Shown: positions 50,820-62,310, counted from the first letter of the stretch. The stretch is DNA of 64,000 nt from Charina bottae (GCA_023362775.1 JALMGJ010000005.1:71664963-71728962), one strand, 5' to 3'. A program made the numbers and translations. The notes: generated by a model from the sequence alone, not told the origin.

Positions 50820-52460
50820 ATAGCTGCCCAACAGCCCTGTTTAGAGTGACCCAGCTCCTCCTGAGGAGGGTCGAGCCAGAGTTTTTTTTTCAGGGCCGCC
50901 TGTGAGGAGTATTCTGTCAGATAAAGTTGCTCAGATTCTCTCCAAGCTGGACTCTGGCTTTAAGGCAGATCCCGTGGAGGTGACTGAAGCCCACTCTGGC
51001 TTGGTGATCTGGGACAGTTTGATCATGTTGGTCTTGATGAAGTGGATAGGGTTCTTGGAACTGTTAGCTCAGCCACCTGTGTGTTGGACCCTTGTCCCTC
51101 CTGGTTAACTAAGAGTATCTTAGGAGACCACACATGATTGGATCCTGGTAGTGAATTCATCCTTGAAAGAGGGGGTGGTCCCACCGCTGCTTTCAGAGCC
51201 CCTCCTCAAGAAGCCATCCTTGTATCCAACCTTTTTGAATAACTTTTGTCCCATCTCCAATCTTCACTTCTTAGAAAAGTTTGTTGAGAAAGTGGTCATG
51301 CTGAAGCTTCAGAGAATCCTGGAGAAAACAGATTATCTGGATTCTTTTCAGTCAGGTTTCAAGCCTGGGTGTGCAACTGAATGGCACTGATTGCACTTCT
51401 GGACAACCTCTTGCATAAGAGGGATTTTGTGTGTGTGTGTGTGTCAGAAGCACCAAAGCGCTTCTGTAGTGAAAGGATTTGCCGGTGACATCACCATTGC
51501 CTGGGGACGCCCAAGGAGGCTCCTTTCATGTCCCTGTGATTTTTCCCACCGGAGTGGTACCTAATTTATCTAATTGCATTTGCATGCTTTTGAACTGCTA
51601 GATTGGCAGGAGCTGGGACTGATTTTTGGCTCACGCTCTTGGGTTTCGAACTGCCGAGCTGTCAGCCTTAATGGCTTCTGACTCGGCGTCTTAACCACTG
51701 AGTCACCGCAGTCCCTCATAAGAGGGATGGGAGAGAGAGATCCAGCACATGGCCCCTTCTCTGTGGGTTCCATCAGGATTCAATACTCTCCCCACACCTA
51801 TTTAACATCTACATGAAGGACATGCTGGGCAAGGTCACACAACAGCATGGGGTGAGGTATCATTGGTATGCTGATGATACCCAGCTCTACATATCTGTCC
51901 TGGGCTGACCAAACAATGCTGTGGAGGTTCTGTCTCAATGTCTGGAAGCTATGGGGAAGACAGGCTTCAGCTCTACGCTGGCAAGATGTGACTGTGGTTT
52001 TTAAAGCCCCCTGGATCCATCTTTGTTCTGAATGGGGCTGCACTACCCCAAACAGAACTGGTATACAATTTGGGGGTCTTCCTGGATCCATGTCTAGCAT
52101 CTTTACAAAACTTTATTTTGTGCACTAGTTGCACTCCTTCCTGGACTGGGATGCCCTGCTCACCATAACTCACACCTTAGTTACTTCCCAAGTGGGTTAC
52201 TTAAATTTGCTGTACATGGGTCTGCCCTTGAATGCACTCTACATGAGGCTGCAAGCCTTTCACAAAGCATTAAGACCTGGATGTGCTCCAGAGCATGGGG
52301 GTGGAAGGTTAAGTGGCCTGTGCATTGTTGTTGTCTTGCTGATTGCTTTTTATGTTTTGTTGATGTTCTTTTTTATTGTTTTAATGTGTTGTGAGCTGAC
52401 CAGAGTCTCATCTACGAGATGGGTGGCCATATAAATAGCTTTAATTAATAAATAAAATAA
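50820..52460 (+). mobile_element. Degenerate L2-type LINE split by a SINE
   Basis: Broken frames include ILEKTDYLDSFQSGFKPG (upstream of 51390), then RT motif B/C remnants around 51770-51905 (IRIQYSPHTYLTST; YADDTQLYI-like bases atgctgatgatacccagctctac), then DWDALLTITHTLV around 52150 and a 3' tail gagatgggtggccatataaat. The SINE at 51426-51716 interrupts it. Multiple stops and frameshifts. Confidence 0.85.
51426..51716 (-). mobile_element. tRNA-derived SINE inside the L2 element
   Basis: Exact 12-base target duplication cataagagggat (51414-51425, 51717-51728). Minus-strand head gggactgcggtgactcagtggttaagacgcc, B-box-like gttcgaaaccc, 3' end with a (ca)n tail. More diverged than the other three and with a different 3' part (gcgtccccaggcaatggtgatg). 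Confidence 0.9.
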
Positions 52461-52590
52461 ATAGTTGGGTTATTCTGTACTAGAATTACTGAGGTTAACT
52501 GCAAAATCATCTTTTCTTCTATGTAAGTCTCTGTGTAAATTCCCTATGCCAAACAAGTATTAATTAGTAAGGTTATTACTGCTGCTTGTA

Positions 52591-52926
52591 GGGGCGTGGT
52601 GGCTCAGCGGGTAAGACGCCAGGCTTGTCAATCGGAAGATCGCAAGTTCGGAGGTTCGAATCCCTAGCCCCGCGTGACAGAGTGAGCTCCCGCACTAGCC
52701 CCAGCTCTTGCCAACCTAGCAATTTGAAAGCATGCAGATGCAAGTAGATGAATAGGTACCACTTCGGTGGGATGGTAACAGCATTCTGCGTGCGTCATGC
52801 CGGCCACATGACCGTGGAAGCGTCTTCGGACAATGCTGGCTCTTCAGCTAACAAACGGAGATGAGCACCGGCCCCTAGAGTCGGACACGACTGCACAAAT
52901 GTGCGGGGGGAACATTTACCTTTACC
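52591..52926 (+). mobile_element. tRNA-derived SINE with BovB-like 3' end
   Basis: Same family as 42770. Head ggggcgtggtggctcagcgggtaagacgcc, B box ggttcgaatcc, tail gagtcggacacgactgcac...ttacctttacc. Target duplication tattactgctgc at 52574-52585 and 52927-52938 (the five bases 52586-52590 belong to the element or to a filler). Confidence 0.93.
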
Positions 52927-53665
52927 TATTACTGCTGCAATTATAACTTTGTTCTCTCTCTCTCTCTTTCACACTCACACATTCAGTGTGATCCTAAGAT
53001 CTGCTTAAGTTCTTATACGAGTCTCCTACTAGATTTTTAAAATACTTTTTTGTTTGACAAGCTAACAATGTGCCTCCTTAAAGAATACTGTTAAAGGGGG
53101 AAAAAACAGACAAACGCCCTTAGGCTCATGGAATTGCTGCTATAATTTCTTGGATCCTTCTTTGGTTTCTAAATTAGCCAGAATGCAATAAATATATTCC
53201 CATGTTCCTCAGTGAAATACTCTGCTTTTGTAGTTTTTTCTAAATAAATGCCCTTTCAGATTTACTACAACAGCAACATCAGTGTTATTAAGAACAGAGA
53301 CTGTTCTGTGAGCTGAATTGAAGTGGCCAAAGCGAAATTAATGGTAGGCATTCCAAGCATGCAAGTACATTTTGGTGTGTGCCAAATTGTATCCCCATTG
53401 AAAGTCTATCCCTAGTTATCTAAGAGTAGACCCCATTCAGTTCAGTTGGGCATACCTGTGAGGTCGTATGTATAGGAGTGAACAATAAGTAGATTTAATG
53501 GGATTCCAGTTGACAGGAAACATTACAGGATAATCTGTGTTACCGGCTTCACTCAGTAACTACTTATATCCATAAGATGTCTAAAATGTATTTATTCTAT
53601 AATCATCTTTAGCTATGAATAGTTAAAGAGTCAGTACTTAGTACTGTATCTTCTTTTTTTCCTAG

Positions 53666-53880
53666 TTTGTTGCAGAATACAGTGGTCAAGATAACTACTT
53701 ACAAAGGGTAGGTCAAGATGGCCTACATAATATAGAAAAAGAATCCATGGCTAATTACATATTTCAAACAGTTCGAAGCTGTAATCGAAGCTTGGAGTCA
53801 GAAGATGGAGAAGATAACTTTATTGAATATGAAGGTGGAAATTCCAGAAAAAATTCTTTGAAGGACAAAACCCGCTATCA
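53666..53880 (+). CDS. PLCE1: PLCE1 coding exon E (end of Ras-GEF, acidic/Ser-rich linker)
   Basis: The acceptor is cttttttttcctag|tttgtt and the donor ca|gtaagg. The exon has 215 bases, starts in phase 0 with Phe-Val-Ala-Glu-Tyr and ends with two bases (ca) of a split codon. It carries the last Ras-GEF helix region ([18 protein letters not shown]-like [16 protein letters not shown]) and then an acidic, serine-rich linker (ESEDGEDNF... [13 protein letters not shown]). The linker is less conserved in the family. The basic RKNSLKDK stretch could be a phosphosite, but that is inference. Confidence 0.94.
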
Positions 53881-53919
53881 GTAAGGTTTTAAAAATATTA
53901 AATTTATTTAGATTTTCAA

Positions 53920-54280
53920 GTTACAACATTAAAAAGTCAATCAATATTTTATCATGGTCACAGACCAGAATTACAAATAAAATACAAATTTGTACAAATA
54001 CGGATAAAAATGCATTAAAATAAGATAAAACAAAACATGATAATATTAATGGTGGGATCATCAGTGGGCAATCAAAGTCTGCCTAATTTTACAGACAGTA
54101 TAACAAAATTTAGGTATGTTCAAAGAAACTGAATCATACTGATCACATAGCAACAAATGTACATAAAAAAGATCAGAATTTCCCGGGTATTTTATCAAAT
54201 AGGGAGTTATAAAATGGGTCTGATGGATTGCATTAAAAGTTTATGATGTAAGTTTTAAATATAAAACATAGTTCAAATTA
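53920..54280 (-). repeat. LINE 3' end, antisense, TTGATTGA tail
   Basis: The minus strand ends ctggtctgtgaccatgataaaatattgattgac, parallel to 21463-21600 and 32180-32342. Degenerate 3' UTR. Confidence 0.5.
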
Positions 54281-55121
54281 AAAATTCCAATTTTCTGAAC
54301 TTTTATACATCCCCACCCACATTTAATTTTGTGCATTTTAAGAAAATATCTAATATGTACTAGTTAAATGTTCTCATTTTTAATAATTCCGTCTTGAAGT
54401 AATTACTTTAAAAAAGCTATGTGCTTCAGCAAAACTCAAAGTAGCAATCTGTTCCCTGATTGGATCATGGTCTCAAGGTACTCAAAATGGCATCATCCTC
54501 ATATAACATAAAAATATTGGATATGGGGAACCCTTGAAATTTGTAACAATATATACCCACAAAATTCAACCAATAAAAATGAGTTTCATGAGCATGAAGT
54601 GTTGTTAGAGCTCCCATTTATACTTTATTTCAACATACCTTTTTCGTACAGTAATAGCACCATTAAATAATGAGATCTTTAATTTTTAAATGTGGTTGTA
54701 TTGGTAATAATCATCAGAAATCTCTCTAAACCATGATTTTGAGTATGGAGGTATTTGAGGCCCAAGAAGGCATGTGGCCAAAATTCTTAGACGTGACCTT
54801 TAGATCCCCTCTAAATGATGTTGCCCACTTCTGTGTCCTATCTTGGCCTACTTTCATGGATGTGGCCTAGCCCAGGACTCAAAGGCAAAGTATGGTGTTT
54901 GCCCAGGAAAGTGTTACCCCTGGTTTAGAGTTTGATGGATGTGCTTCTGCTTCCAGTTTTTCCTTTCCTTATGTAGTTCCTATGCTCTTTATTTCTGGAA
55001 CTTTACAGGAAGTCCTGATGATATTATCTCCCTTTTTAAAGCTCTTCCATATTTTTGTCATCTATTTTTTTCTTATCCAAAAAAAACACCTTTGGATTGG
55101 GAAGGTAGAACGAACTAACTA

Positions 55122-55168
<47 letters not shown>

Positions 55169-57283
55169 AGATTTGTCATCGCCCATCTCCTCCCACTGGA
55201 GGGACTCTGGGCGGTGTTCCTTGTTTAGAAGCATCCAGGCTCAGAAAATCATGGGTTTCTATGTACTTGGTTGGGAGATCACTGGGAAATCCCAGGGTTG
55301 TTGGTTAGAAAACAGCCCAGAAGAAACCATTGGCAAGCCATTTCTGTCTTGTTGCCATGAAAACTACATGGACAAAGGACATGTCCCTTGAATCACAAGT
55401 TGAGTTCCACTCAAGGACATTAATGTAGTTTTTTGAAGCCTGGATGTTATAGTAAGTTACCGTTACTTTAAAGTGGAAGCAAAAATTTCTGAACTGAACC
55501 TTATAGTCTCAGAAAGGGAGGAAAGAACAGCATGAAGCCTGAAGGTATTTTTAAAACAGTAAATTATACTTTGGTCTTTAGCATTACATTCAACCAAGCT
55601 GAATGTGTCATTTTAAAATGTATATTCCCAATAGTAATATGTATAGAATATGAGAGAATATGTAACTTAAAACAAGTGGGTACTTGAACTCCTCCTACCT
55701 CCAGACCTTTTGTCAGAATTATGTGTAGAATCATGGCTCTAAGATTCTTGGAATCTTTCTCTTTAAGTTTTATATTCCCTCATGATGTAATTACTTTCGG
55801 GCAAAATCATTTCATCTTGTATATGAAACTTTTAGAAGCCTACAGATGCAGCTAGGACATAAGTCAGTGATGCCAGGAATAACATCATGCCATCTTTGTT
55901 GATCTTAGCCCAGAACATTGTATCCTGCTGGAATAGCATTCTAACTCAGTCAAAATAAAGGTTATTTATTATTGTTCCTACTCCCATTACTTTTAAGGAC
56001 ATGTTATCTGAGATTCTTGAATTATTTTAGGAAAAGCTTATCAGAGCTAATAAACTCTTTGAATATTCACAGTAGAGCACAGCCATTCAGCACAGGTGTT
56101 GCTTTAATTATGACATATGGGAAGGCTGTTATTCTCTGTTCTCAGATCTCCCAATTCTCTGTGTGTGGTGAGAAAACAACTGAGTCCAGAACACCATGCA
56201 CTTAAATGACTTTTTTTTTTTTGGACTATTCTGAGAGATCTGCCTCAACTATATCCCCAAGAAAAATTATAACCACTATTTATGTCTCTTTTCCTGGGGA
56301 ATTGAGAGTTGACAGCTGTGATATATAGTAGATAACATTTCACCTAGCCGTATGACCCAAGTTCAGAATTCTGTTCATCTGTTGTGAAATTCACTGGGTG
56401 GTCTGTGCAAGTTACTATCTGTCAGCCTAAGTTTATTCTAAAGTTGTAAAGTGCTACTGATGCTGTGATCTTCTTTGAGCAGGAAATTTTAAAATATATC
56501 CTTTTTTTGCCCAGGGGACATTAAATCCCAAGGCCAAATGTCTTATGGATATCAGAACACACAGCTATTAAATTATTTCATGAAACACACTATTTTTTAA
56601 AAAATATATACAGTATATTATTACCTTTTGGTGTTCTTGCAAGCTTCTGATAGCAATTCTGCCAATATAATTATAATAAAATTCTAAACTAATTATATTA
56701 CAAAATACGAACACTGCTTCCAGGAAACCTTTTAATGTGCAGCATGCCTTGTTCATCATGATAACTACACAGAGCATCCAAATGTCACCATCTCTTAGTC
56801 ATCAGTTCATGTTTCATCCCCCTTTTTTCTGTTGTTGTTTCCCTTAACAGGGATAATCTGTTTAGGCAGAAATACTCAGAGCAGTAATTCTAGCAGGGTT
56901 TTGGTGGCAGCTTTGAAGTCAGCAGAAGCAGTCATCATCTTTCCCCCATCCTGCCATTCCCCTGAACATCTGAATTGTGAGCATGCAAACATGGAAATTT
57001 CAGCAAACAAAATGCCATTTTACAATTAACTTTCCTCCTTGACTCTGCCTACTTTTCCTTCCAGAGTAGAAGGAATCTATTCTTGTTTTTGTAGAGATGG
57101 GTGATGTATCTGCAAGTAAGCAGTTTTTACTAAATACATATATATGGCAATATGTGAACAATGGAAATGGGTACCCAAAGAAATTGTCCACCTTTTAACA
57201 AATAATGTCCAAATAATTGCTCTATAAGGAAAACGTGCATTGGGAAAAAAATAGTTTATTTCATAGGTAGGAAAGAATTATAT
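54281..57283. other. Intron between exons E and F, left part
   Basis: Only the (TTAC)n/L2 tail at 55124-55218 is recognised. Open frames are short and unrelated to known proteins. Confidence 0.55.
55124..55218 (-). repeat. L2-type LINE 3' tail with (TTAC)n
   Basis: About 11 ttac units (to 55168) abut the antisense stem-loop catcgcccatctcctcccactggagggactctgggcgg. Confidence 0.8.
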
Positions 57284-57296
57284 TATCATAGGAGGT

Positions 57297-57630
57297 AAAA
57301 AGGTAAAGGTTCCCCTCGCACATTTGTGCAGTCGTGTCCGACTCTAGGGGCCGGTGCTCATCTCCGTTTGTCAGCCGAACAGCCAGCGTTGTCTGAAGAC
57401 GCTTCCACGGTCATGTGGCCGCATGACACGTGTGGAACGCTGTTACCTACCCACCGAAGTGGTACCTATTCATCTACTTGCATTTGCATGCTTTCGAATT
57501 GCTAGGTTGGCAAGAGCTGGAGCTAGTGCGGGAGCTCACTCCGCACGCAGGGCTAGGAATTCGAACCTCCGAACTTGTGATCTTCCGATCGACAAGCCTG
57601 GCGTCTTACCCACTGAGCCACCACGCCCCG
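57297..57630 (-). mobile_element. tRNA-derived SINE with BovB-like 3' end
   Basis: 334 bases, exact 13-base target duplication tatcataggaggt (57284-57296, 57631-57643). Same family as 42770 and 52591. Confidence 0.94.
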
Positions 57631-57884
57631 TATCATAGGAGGTTCAGCAACAAATGCAAAATACTTAGGAGTATTTTGTAGGCCTGCAATTTTTGTTTTT
57701 GTTTTGTGTAGTTTTATAGCCCTGAAGCTCTGTATGTGGTGGCGTGTGAAAGTCTCACATTCATGGTCACAACTATCATTGTATTCAGGGAAGGGACAGG
57801 GATGGGAGAGATGAAAGGGTACTTTATTATGATCAGTCCTATGAAACTGATGGAATACAGCAGACTTCTTCATAATTCTTCATA

Positions 57885-58015
57885 ATTCCGCGGCGGCGGA
57901 ACCCAAAGCAGCAACATCCAGGACGTCAGCAGCCGGTTCCGACGCAAGGCATTGTGGGACATGTAGTCCAGTAGCCACGGAAGAGTCAGTTCCCTTACCC
58001 CTTCCCTTAGGCACG
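57885..58015. promoter_or_regulatory. CpG-rich block with ZNF143/Staf-like motif
   Basis: A locally CpG-rich stretch (cggcggcgg, gacgtcag, ccggttccgacgc) in AT-rich intron. Bases 57948-57969 (ggcattgtgggacatgtagtcc) match the extended ZNF143 motif ACTACA-x-x-TCCCA-x-x-ATGC on the minus strand. It is flanked on the right by a LINE tail and may be the 5' part of a composite retroposon rather than a host promoter. Confidence 0.4.
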
Positions 58016-58141
58016 CGGTTTAAAAATGTATACTGTATAATGAAATGTAATTTACTATGTATGTAAGCCGCCTAGAGTCCTCCGTTAGGGAGGGGATAGG
58101 CGGGGTATAAATACAATAATAAATAAAATAAATAAATAAAA
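58016..58141 (+). repeat. LINE 3' tail (L2/CR1-type)
   Basis: gtaagccgcctagagtcctccgttagggaggggataggcgg and (aata)n/(aaat)n tail; a variant of the terminal stem-loop. The sequence before it (57885-58015) is CpG-rich and unlike the other copies. Confidence 0.7.
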
Positions 58142-58196
58142 AATAATAAAACATAGGAAGTGCAGGAAAGAAAGTATGTTTACATCTGGACATGGC

Positions 58197-58428
58197 TAGG
58201 CTGACCATATTTCCTTGGGGGGGAAACGGGACCCTAACCTACCCACGGCTCGCCAGACAAAGTGGGCGCGCGGGCAGGCGTGTGCATGCGGGCGGGCGCG
58301 GGCGCACTTTGCCGCGGGAACTTTCACAAACAGGACAAAATGGATATTTTTCTGAAAATGACGGGACGGTCAGGAATTGTTTAAAAAACGGGACTGTCCC
58401 GTTCAAAACAGGATGTATGGTCAGCCTA
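58197..58428. mobile_element. hAT-type MITE with GC-rich core
   Basis: 232 bases with ends taggctgaccatat and atggtcagccta and an exact 8-base target duplication gacatggc (58189-58196, 58429-58436). The core (58250-58320) is CpG-rich with gcgggcgggcgcgggcgc. Inner repeats of gggacggtcag/gggactgtcccg suggest further folding. Confidence 0.9.
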
Positions 58429-58617
58429 GACATGGCCAAAATCAGAATAAAAAATACAGTAACATCAACACTGAAAAGGAGCAATATAAGCAAGCAGTAA
58501 CAAATTAATAATTAAAAGCGGCTATAAAGCCAACCCTTTTAAACCTAAAAACATATAAAGAAAGACCATTTGACTAGTGTAAGCTATCATGGCTGGCATC
58601 AATGAAGCCTGCTCAAA

Positions 58618-58740
58618 GACAGACCAATCAGGAACCAGTACTCTTGGAATTTTCTTCAAAATGGACCAACCAGACAAAGAACCAATCAGCAACCAGCTTT
58701 CTTGGACTCCTGTTACATGGACCAATCAGAGAATAGCTTG
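58618..58740 (+). repeat. Short degenerate tandem units with CCAAT motifs
   Basis: Three units of about 43-56 bases, each opening with gaccaatcag or gaccaaccag, contain ggaaccag/gcaaccag and tcttgga. Three CCAATC boxes result. The organisation recalls retroviral LTR U3 enhancers, but no other LTR landmarks are established. Confidence 0.55.
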
Positions 58741-58839
58741 CCAGGTTCAAATACAAGAACCCAGTCAGCCCATTTGTGAGCTGTTGAGAGGTACATCACA
58801 ATCAATCATTTTCTAATAGTCATAAAAGTAGGAGCCACA

Positions 58840-59035
58840 CACATATCTAGGGAGAAATCATTCCAAAGGGCAGGAATTGCCACAGAACTCACCCACCCTG
58901 CTGGACTGAATCTGATGGTCAGAGAAACTGGAGATAAACAGTTCGTCAGCCAAACCCCATGCAATTAAGGGCTTTAAAGGTATTAACCAGCGCCGTGAAT
59001 TTCACCAGAAATTCAAGAATTGTAGTTCTTTGAAT
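58840..59035 (-). mobile_element. Antisense fragment of an old L2-type LINE
   Basis: Contains gggctttaaaggtattaaccagcgcc and tccaaagggcaggaattgcc, part of the same antisense L2 body as at 16735 and 24421, from a different region of it. Confidence 0.55.
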
Positions 59036-60672
59036 GGTCGTTTTTCTTTTACTTGAAGTGGCCACTGAGTAGTTCTAGGAGGTGAAGGACAAGTTATTTG
59101 AACATAAATAAAAGATGGTGGCTTGTACTGAAAGCTCAGCTTTGAAATGGTCTTGAACAATCATTTATGAAGATGTGAACCCATGGATATGAATACATAA
59201 ATGAAGAACACTTGAAGAACCATAACTGCAAGTAAATATCCTGTGGTTCTTGATTACTAGAGGTAATAAAAGTAGGAAGAAGAGCAGGTGATGAAGAATG
59301 GTGAACACTACAGCTCATCTTTCCCTATATTTACAAAGCCCCCCAGCTGTGAAGAGAAACATCATATACAACCTGACCTCATAACATTCTGAACAATTAA
59401 GATTATACTGATTTTAAGTTAATAAACATTTGTGCAGAAAACATAAATGTCCTTTTTCTAAATGTGCTCATTCCCTTAATATGTATGTGAAGTCATCTTT
59501 GCTTCCTGACAAAACCGCTTCTAATATAATTATCATCTGGCATCAGTTCTCTCTGGGCATACAAGCAATATCTGATGCCAAGAGAGGCTGACCTTCTCTC
59601 TTGTCCTTTCATATCACCTCTTGACATCTGAAAAGTGTCTGAAAAGCTCTGTATTTGTTTTTTAACAATTTGCAAATTTTTTGAGAAGTAGCTTATTATT
59701 AATTGAAGCTTACGTTTTCTTTGAAACGTTATTTTTGTTGGATATTAAACTTGAAAGGCTTTCCCTAAAAATAAATAGATAAATGCATTAGAATGAAGAA
59801 AAATAGAGGCAGTATATTATATCTCTGAACATCAGAGGCTGGATTTAGCTAATAACCTTCCTATTGGCTGGCTGTAAGTGATTTTTTCTTTGTTTGTTTG
59901 CTTCAGTAGAATTCCATTTAATAAAAATGGCACTAAACTGAACTCTGTATTCTTAATCTTTTTCTAATTTATTCAGATACTTGCTTTTCTATCTCACTCA
60001 TAGATGTTTCTGGTTTGTGAGCAATATATGCAAAACGAAGCAGCAAAACTCATTCATTTTGATTGCATTGAAAATATTGTTAACCGCCTATAATTCTTCA
60101 GCATTCTTTTATGGTAAACTAAATTTTTTAAAAAATTTAAAATGTGAGAATTGTCACAAATTGAAGCAGTGAAGTGTGCCAATGACATAAAAATTACTGT
60201 GTCATTCTCTGTCAGAACCTAACTCTTCATTTCAGTTTTGATACATACTTTTGATGAAGCACCTTAATTTCTACAGTGGCAAATTTTTATAGCGGTATAC
60301 TTGGAATATTTCTCCACACAATTAAAATGTTTAGTCATAATTCTTTTGGCTGAAAGGTAACAAGCATATGGATTCTGAAGAAGCCTGCAATATTTCTTTA
60401 CTTCCAGTCCACAATGGAATAGGGCTTTTTGAAATCTACTGTATTTTCCAGAGTCATGCTTTGGGCTGATAAATGTATGAATTGAATCATGCAATCATAT
60501 TATTTTGACTGTGTCCTTTGTTCTTATCTGTATCATTTATATGTTATAGCCTGGACACTGTGGCTTTACATGTATTGAACAATTTGTGATGATGAACTAT
60601 TTTAAGTATGCTTGTTAGATCCTTTTCAGTGTTTGCATTCCTTAAGCCATCACAGCAAGGGAGACTTCTTCT

Positions 60673-60724
<52 letters not shown>

Positions 60725-61228
60725 TGTGTGTGTGTGTGTGTGTATTTTCCACTTTTTTTAAAGGAACAAAAGTAATGCAAGCAAGAGAAAGAAAATCTTA
60801 TGCATCCATTTTGAGCACTTGTGCCTTATCAGAGCTCATTTCCCTCTGAATATACTCTTAATTTGCCTGAAATAACAAACGTTTATTAACTCTACTTTAT
60901 TGATTTATCAGAAAAGCAAAACTGACATTGGTGACATGGGGTTTTACAATATTTCTCATAAGAACTCTGTGGAAAATAAGCAGAATATAAATGTTTAAAT
61001 AAATGCAATAAATATGCCATTTGATATTTTTAGCAAAGTAGTCCTTTTGTAACAAGATCATTATGAAAGTGTGGTTTTAACATTTTAAAATGTTAAAATA
61101 TTTTATGTGTAATACATTGCAAGGAGGTTATGTGTACATTAGTTCACAACATTGCATAATGAAATCACGTGGTGTCGCGTGGTGATCTTTGCAAATGGAA
61201 GGCTCACTGTATCTTGGTTTCTATTCAG
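59036..61228. other. Intron before exon F
   Basis: AT-rich, with the compound microsatellite at 60676. Acceptor ggtttctattcag ends at 61228. Confidence 0.6.
60676..60743 (+). repeat. Compound (GA)n(TG)n microsatellite
   Basis: About 23 ga units (60676-60722) directly followed by about 10 tg units. The minus-strand frame across it (SLSLSL run) is not a gene. Confidence 0.97.
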
Positions 61229-61904
61229 CTTAATAACTGGAGATCTGTCAGATTCCGAAAATGACATTTTTGAGCAATCCAAAGAATGGGCTACACAGGC
61301 TGCTGAAGAACAACAAGAAGCTTTCAGTCATGGAATAGAGCTAATTCCCTGGTATGTGTTATCAATCAGAGCTGACGTCCATCAGTTCATGTTGCAAGGT
61401 GCAACAGTTATACGTTATGATCAAGAAACTCATTTGTCAGCCCGTTGTTTCCTTCAGCTTCAACCTGACAATAGCACACTGACATGGACGAAGCCAACCA
61501 TTGCTTGCTGTGCAAATTCTAAAATAAAACTTAGCATATTAGGTAGCACAACTGAACTTGGAAAATTTCAATTTCTTGGCAATACTGGATTAAATGGACT
61601 GGTCGAGGGTTGCTTAGATCTATTGTCAGCAAAAGCTGTGTATATGGGACACTCTGGCATTGATACGCATGCTGTGTGCATTCAGAATAACCTTTTGAAC
61701 ATGACTCTTGAAGAGAATGGTATAACGCTATTATATGGACTTCAAACTACTGAAAACAGATTGCTGCATTTTGTGGCTCCAAAATATACTGCTAAAATGT
61801 TGTTCCATGGATTGCTGGAATTAATTAATGCTATAAGGAAGATGAAGAGATTTCCTGATCAGAGATTACAATGGTTGCGGAAACAGTACGTCAGCCTCTA
61901 TCAG
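61229..61904 (+). CDS. PLCE1: PLCE1 coding exon F (PH-like module)
   Basis: At 676 bases this is the largest exon in the window. The acceptor is ggtttctattcag|cttaat; the first base joins ca from exon E to give His. The donor is tatcag|gtaaaa, phase 0. It encodes [18 protein letters not shown], then the PH-like module. First strands: [20 protein letters not shown] and [18 protein letters not shown]. Last strand and C-terminal helix: [20 protein letters not shown] and [18 protein letters not shown]. This matches the PLC PH/EF-hand linker architecture. The first translated residue is His-Leu-Ile-Thr-Gly where mammals usually have an aromatic or aliphatic run, so the exact acceptor deserves a transcript check, though phase agrees. 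Confidence 0.94.
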
Positions 61905-62127
61905 GTAAAATGAACTATAATTCTCCCTGTTCCCTTCAAATAGAATTTTTTCTATATTGCATTGTTGAATTCTGTAATCATCTATTTTCCATTCCTACAC
62001 TGTGTTCTTATAATATGCATGTGTACAATTAAAAGAATATGAAATATTTCTCTTTAATTACGTAGCTTTTTTAATTACAAAATTACAAAAGCTTGCACAT
62101 TTCAATAAAGTTGAACACTTTTATTAG

Positions 62128-62310
62128 GAGGATGGCCGATACGAGGGTCCAACCTTGGCTCAAGCTGTTGAATTGTTTGGAGGGAGACGCTGGAGTACAA
62201 GAAGTGCAAGCCCAGGAAATTTTGCAAAAAGCATAGAGAAGCCAGGTGTGCAAAGAAACAACACTTTAGGAATCAATGCAGCTAAGAAGAAAAAGAAAGT
62301 GCTCATGAGG
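62128..62310 (+). CDS. PLCE1: PLCE1 coding exon G (PH to EF-hand connection)
   Basis: The acceptor is cacttttattag|gaggat and the donor atgagg|gtatga. It is 183 bases, phase 0 to phase 0 (61 codons). It encodes [20 protein letters not shown] and the basic run [11 protein letters not shown]. The [10 protein letters not shown] block is highly characteristic of PLCE1 and follows the PH module. The polybasic stretch may contact membrane phospholipid, but that is inference. The upstream intron is only 223 bases. Confidence 0.95.

Noticed and set aside
60544..60780. Minus-strand frame with a Ser-Leu repeat
   Set aside because: It is a translation of the (GA)n microsatellite.
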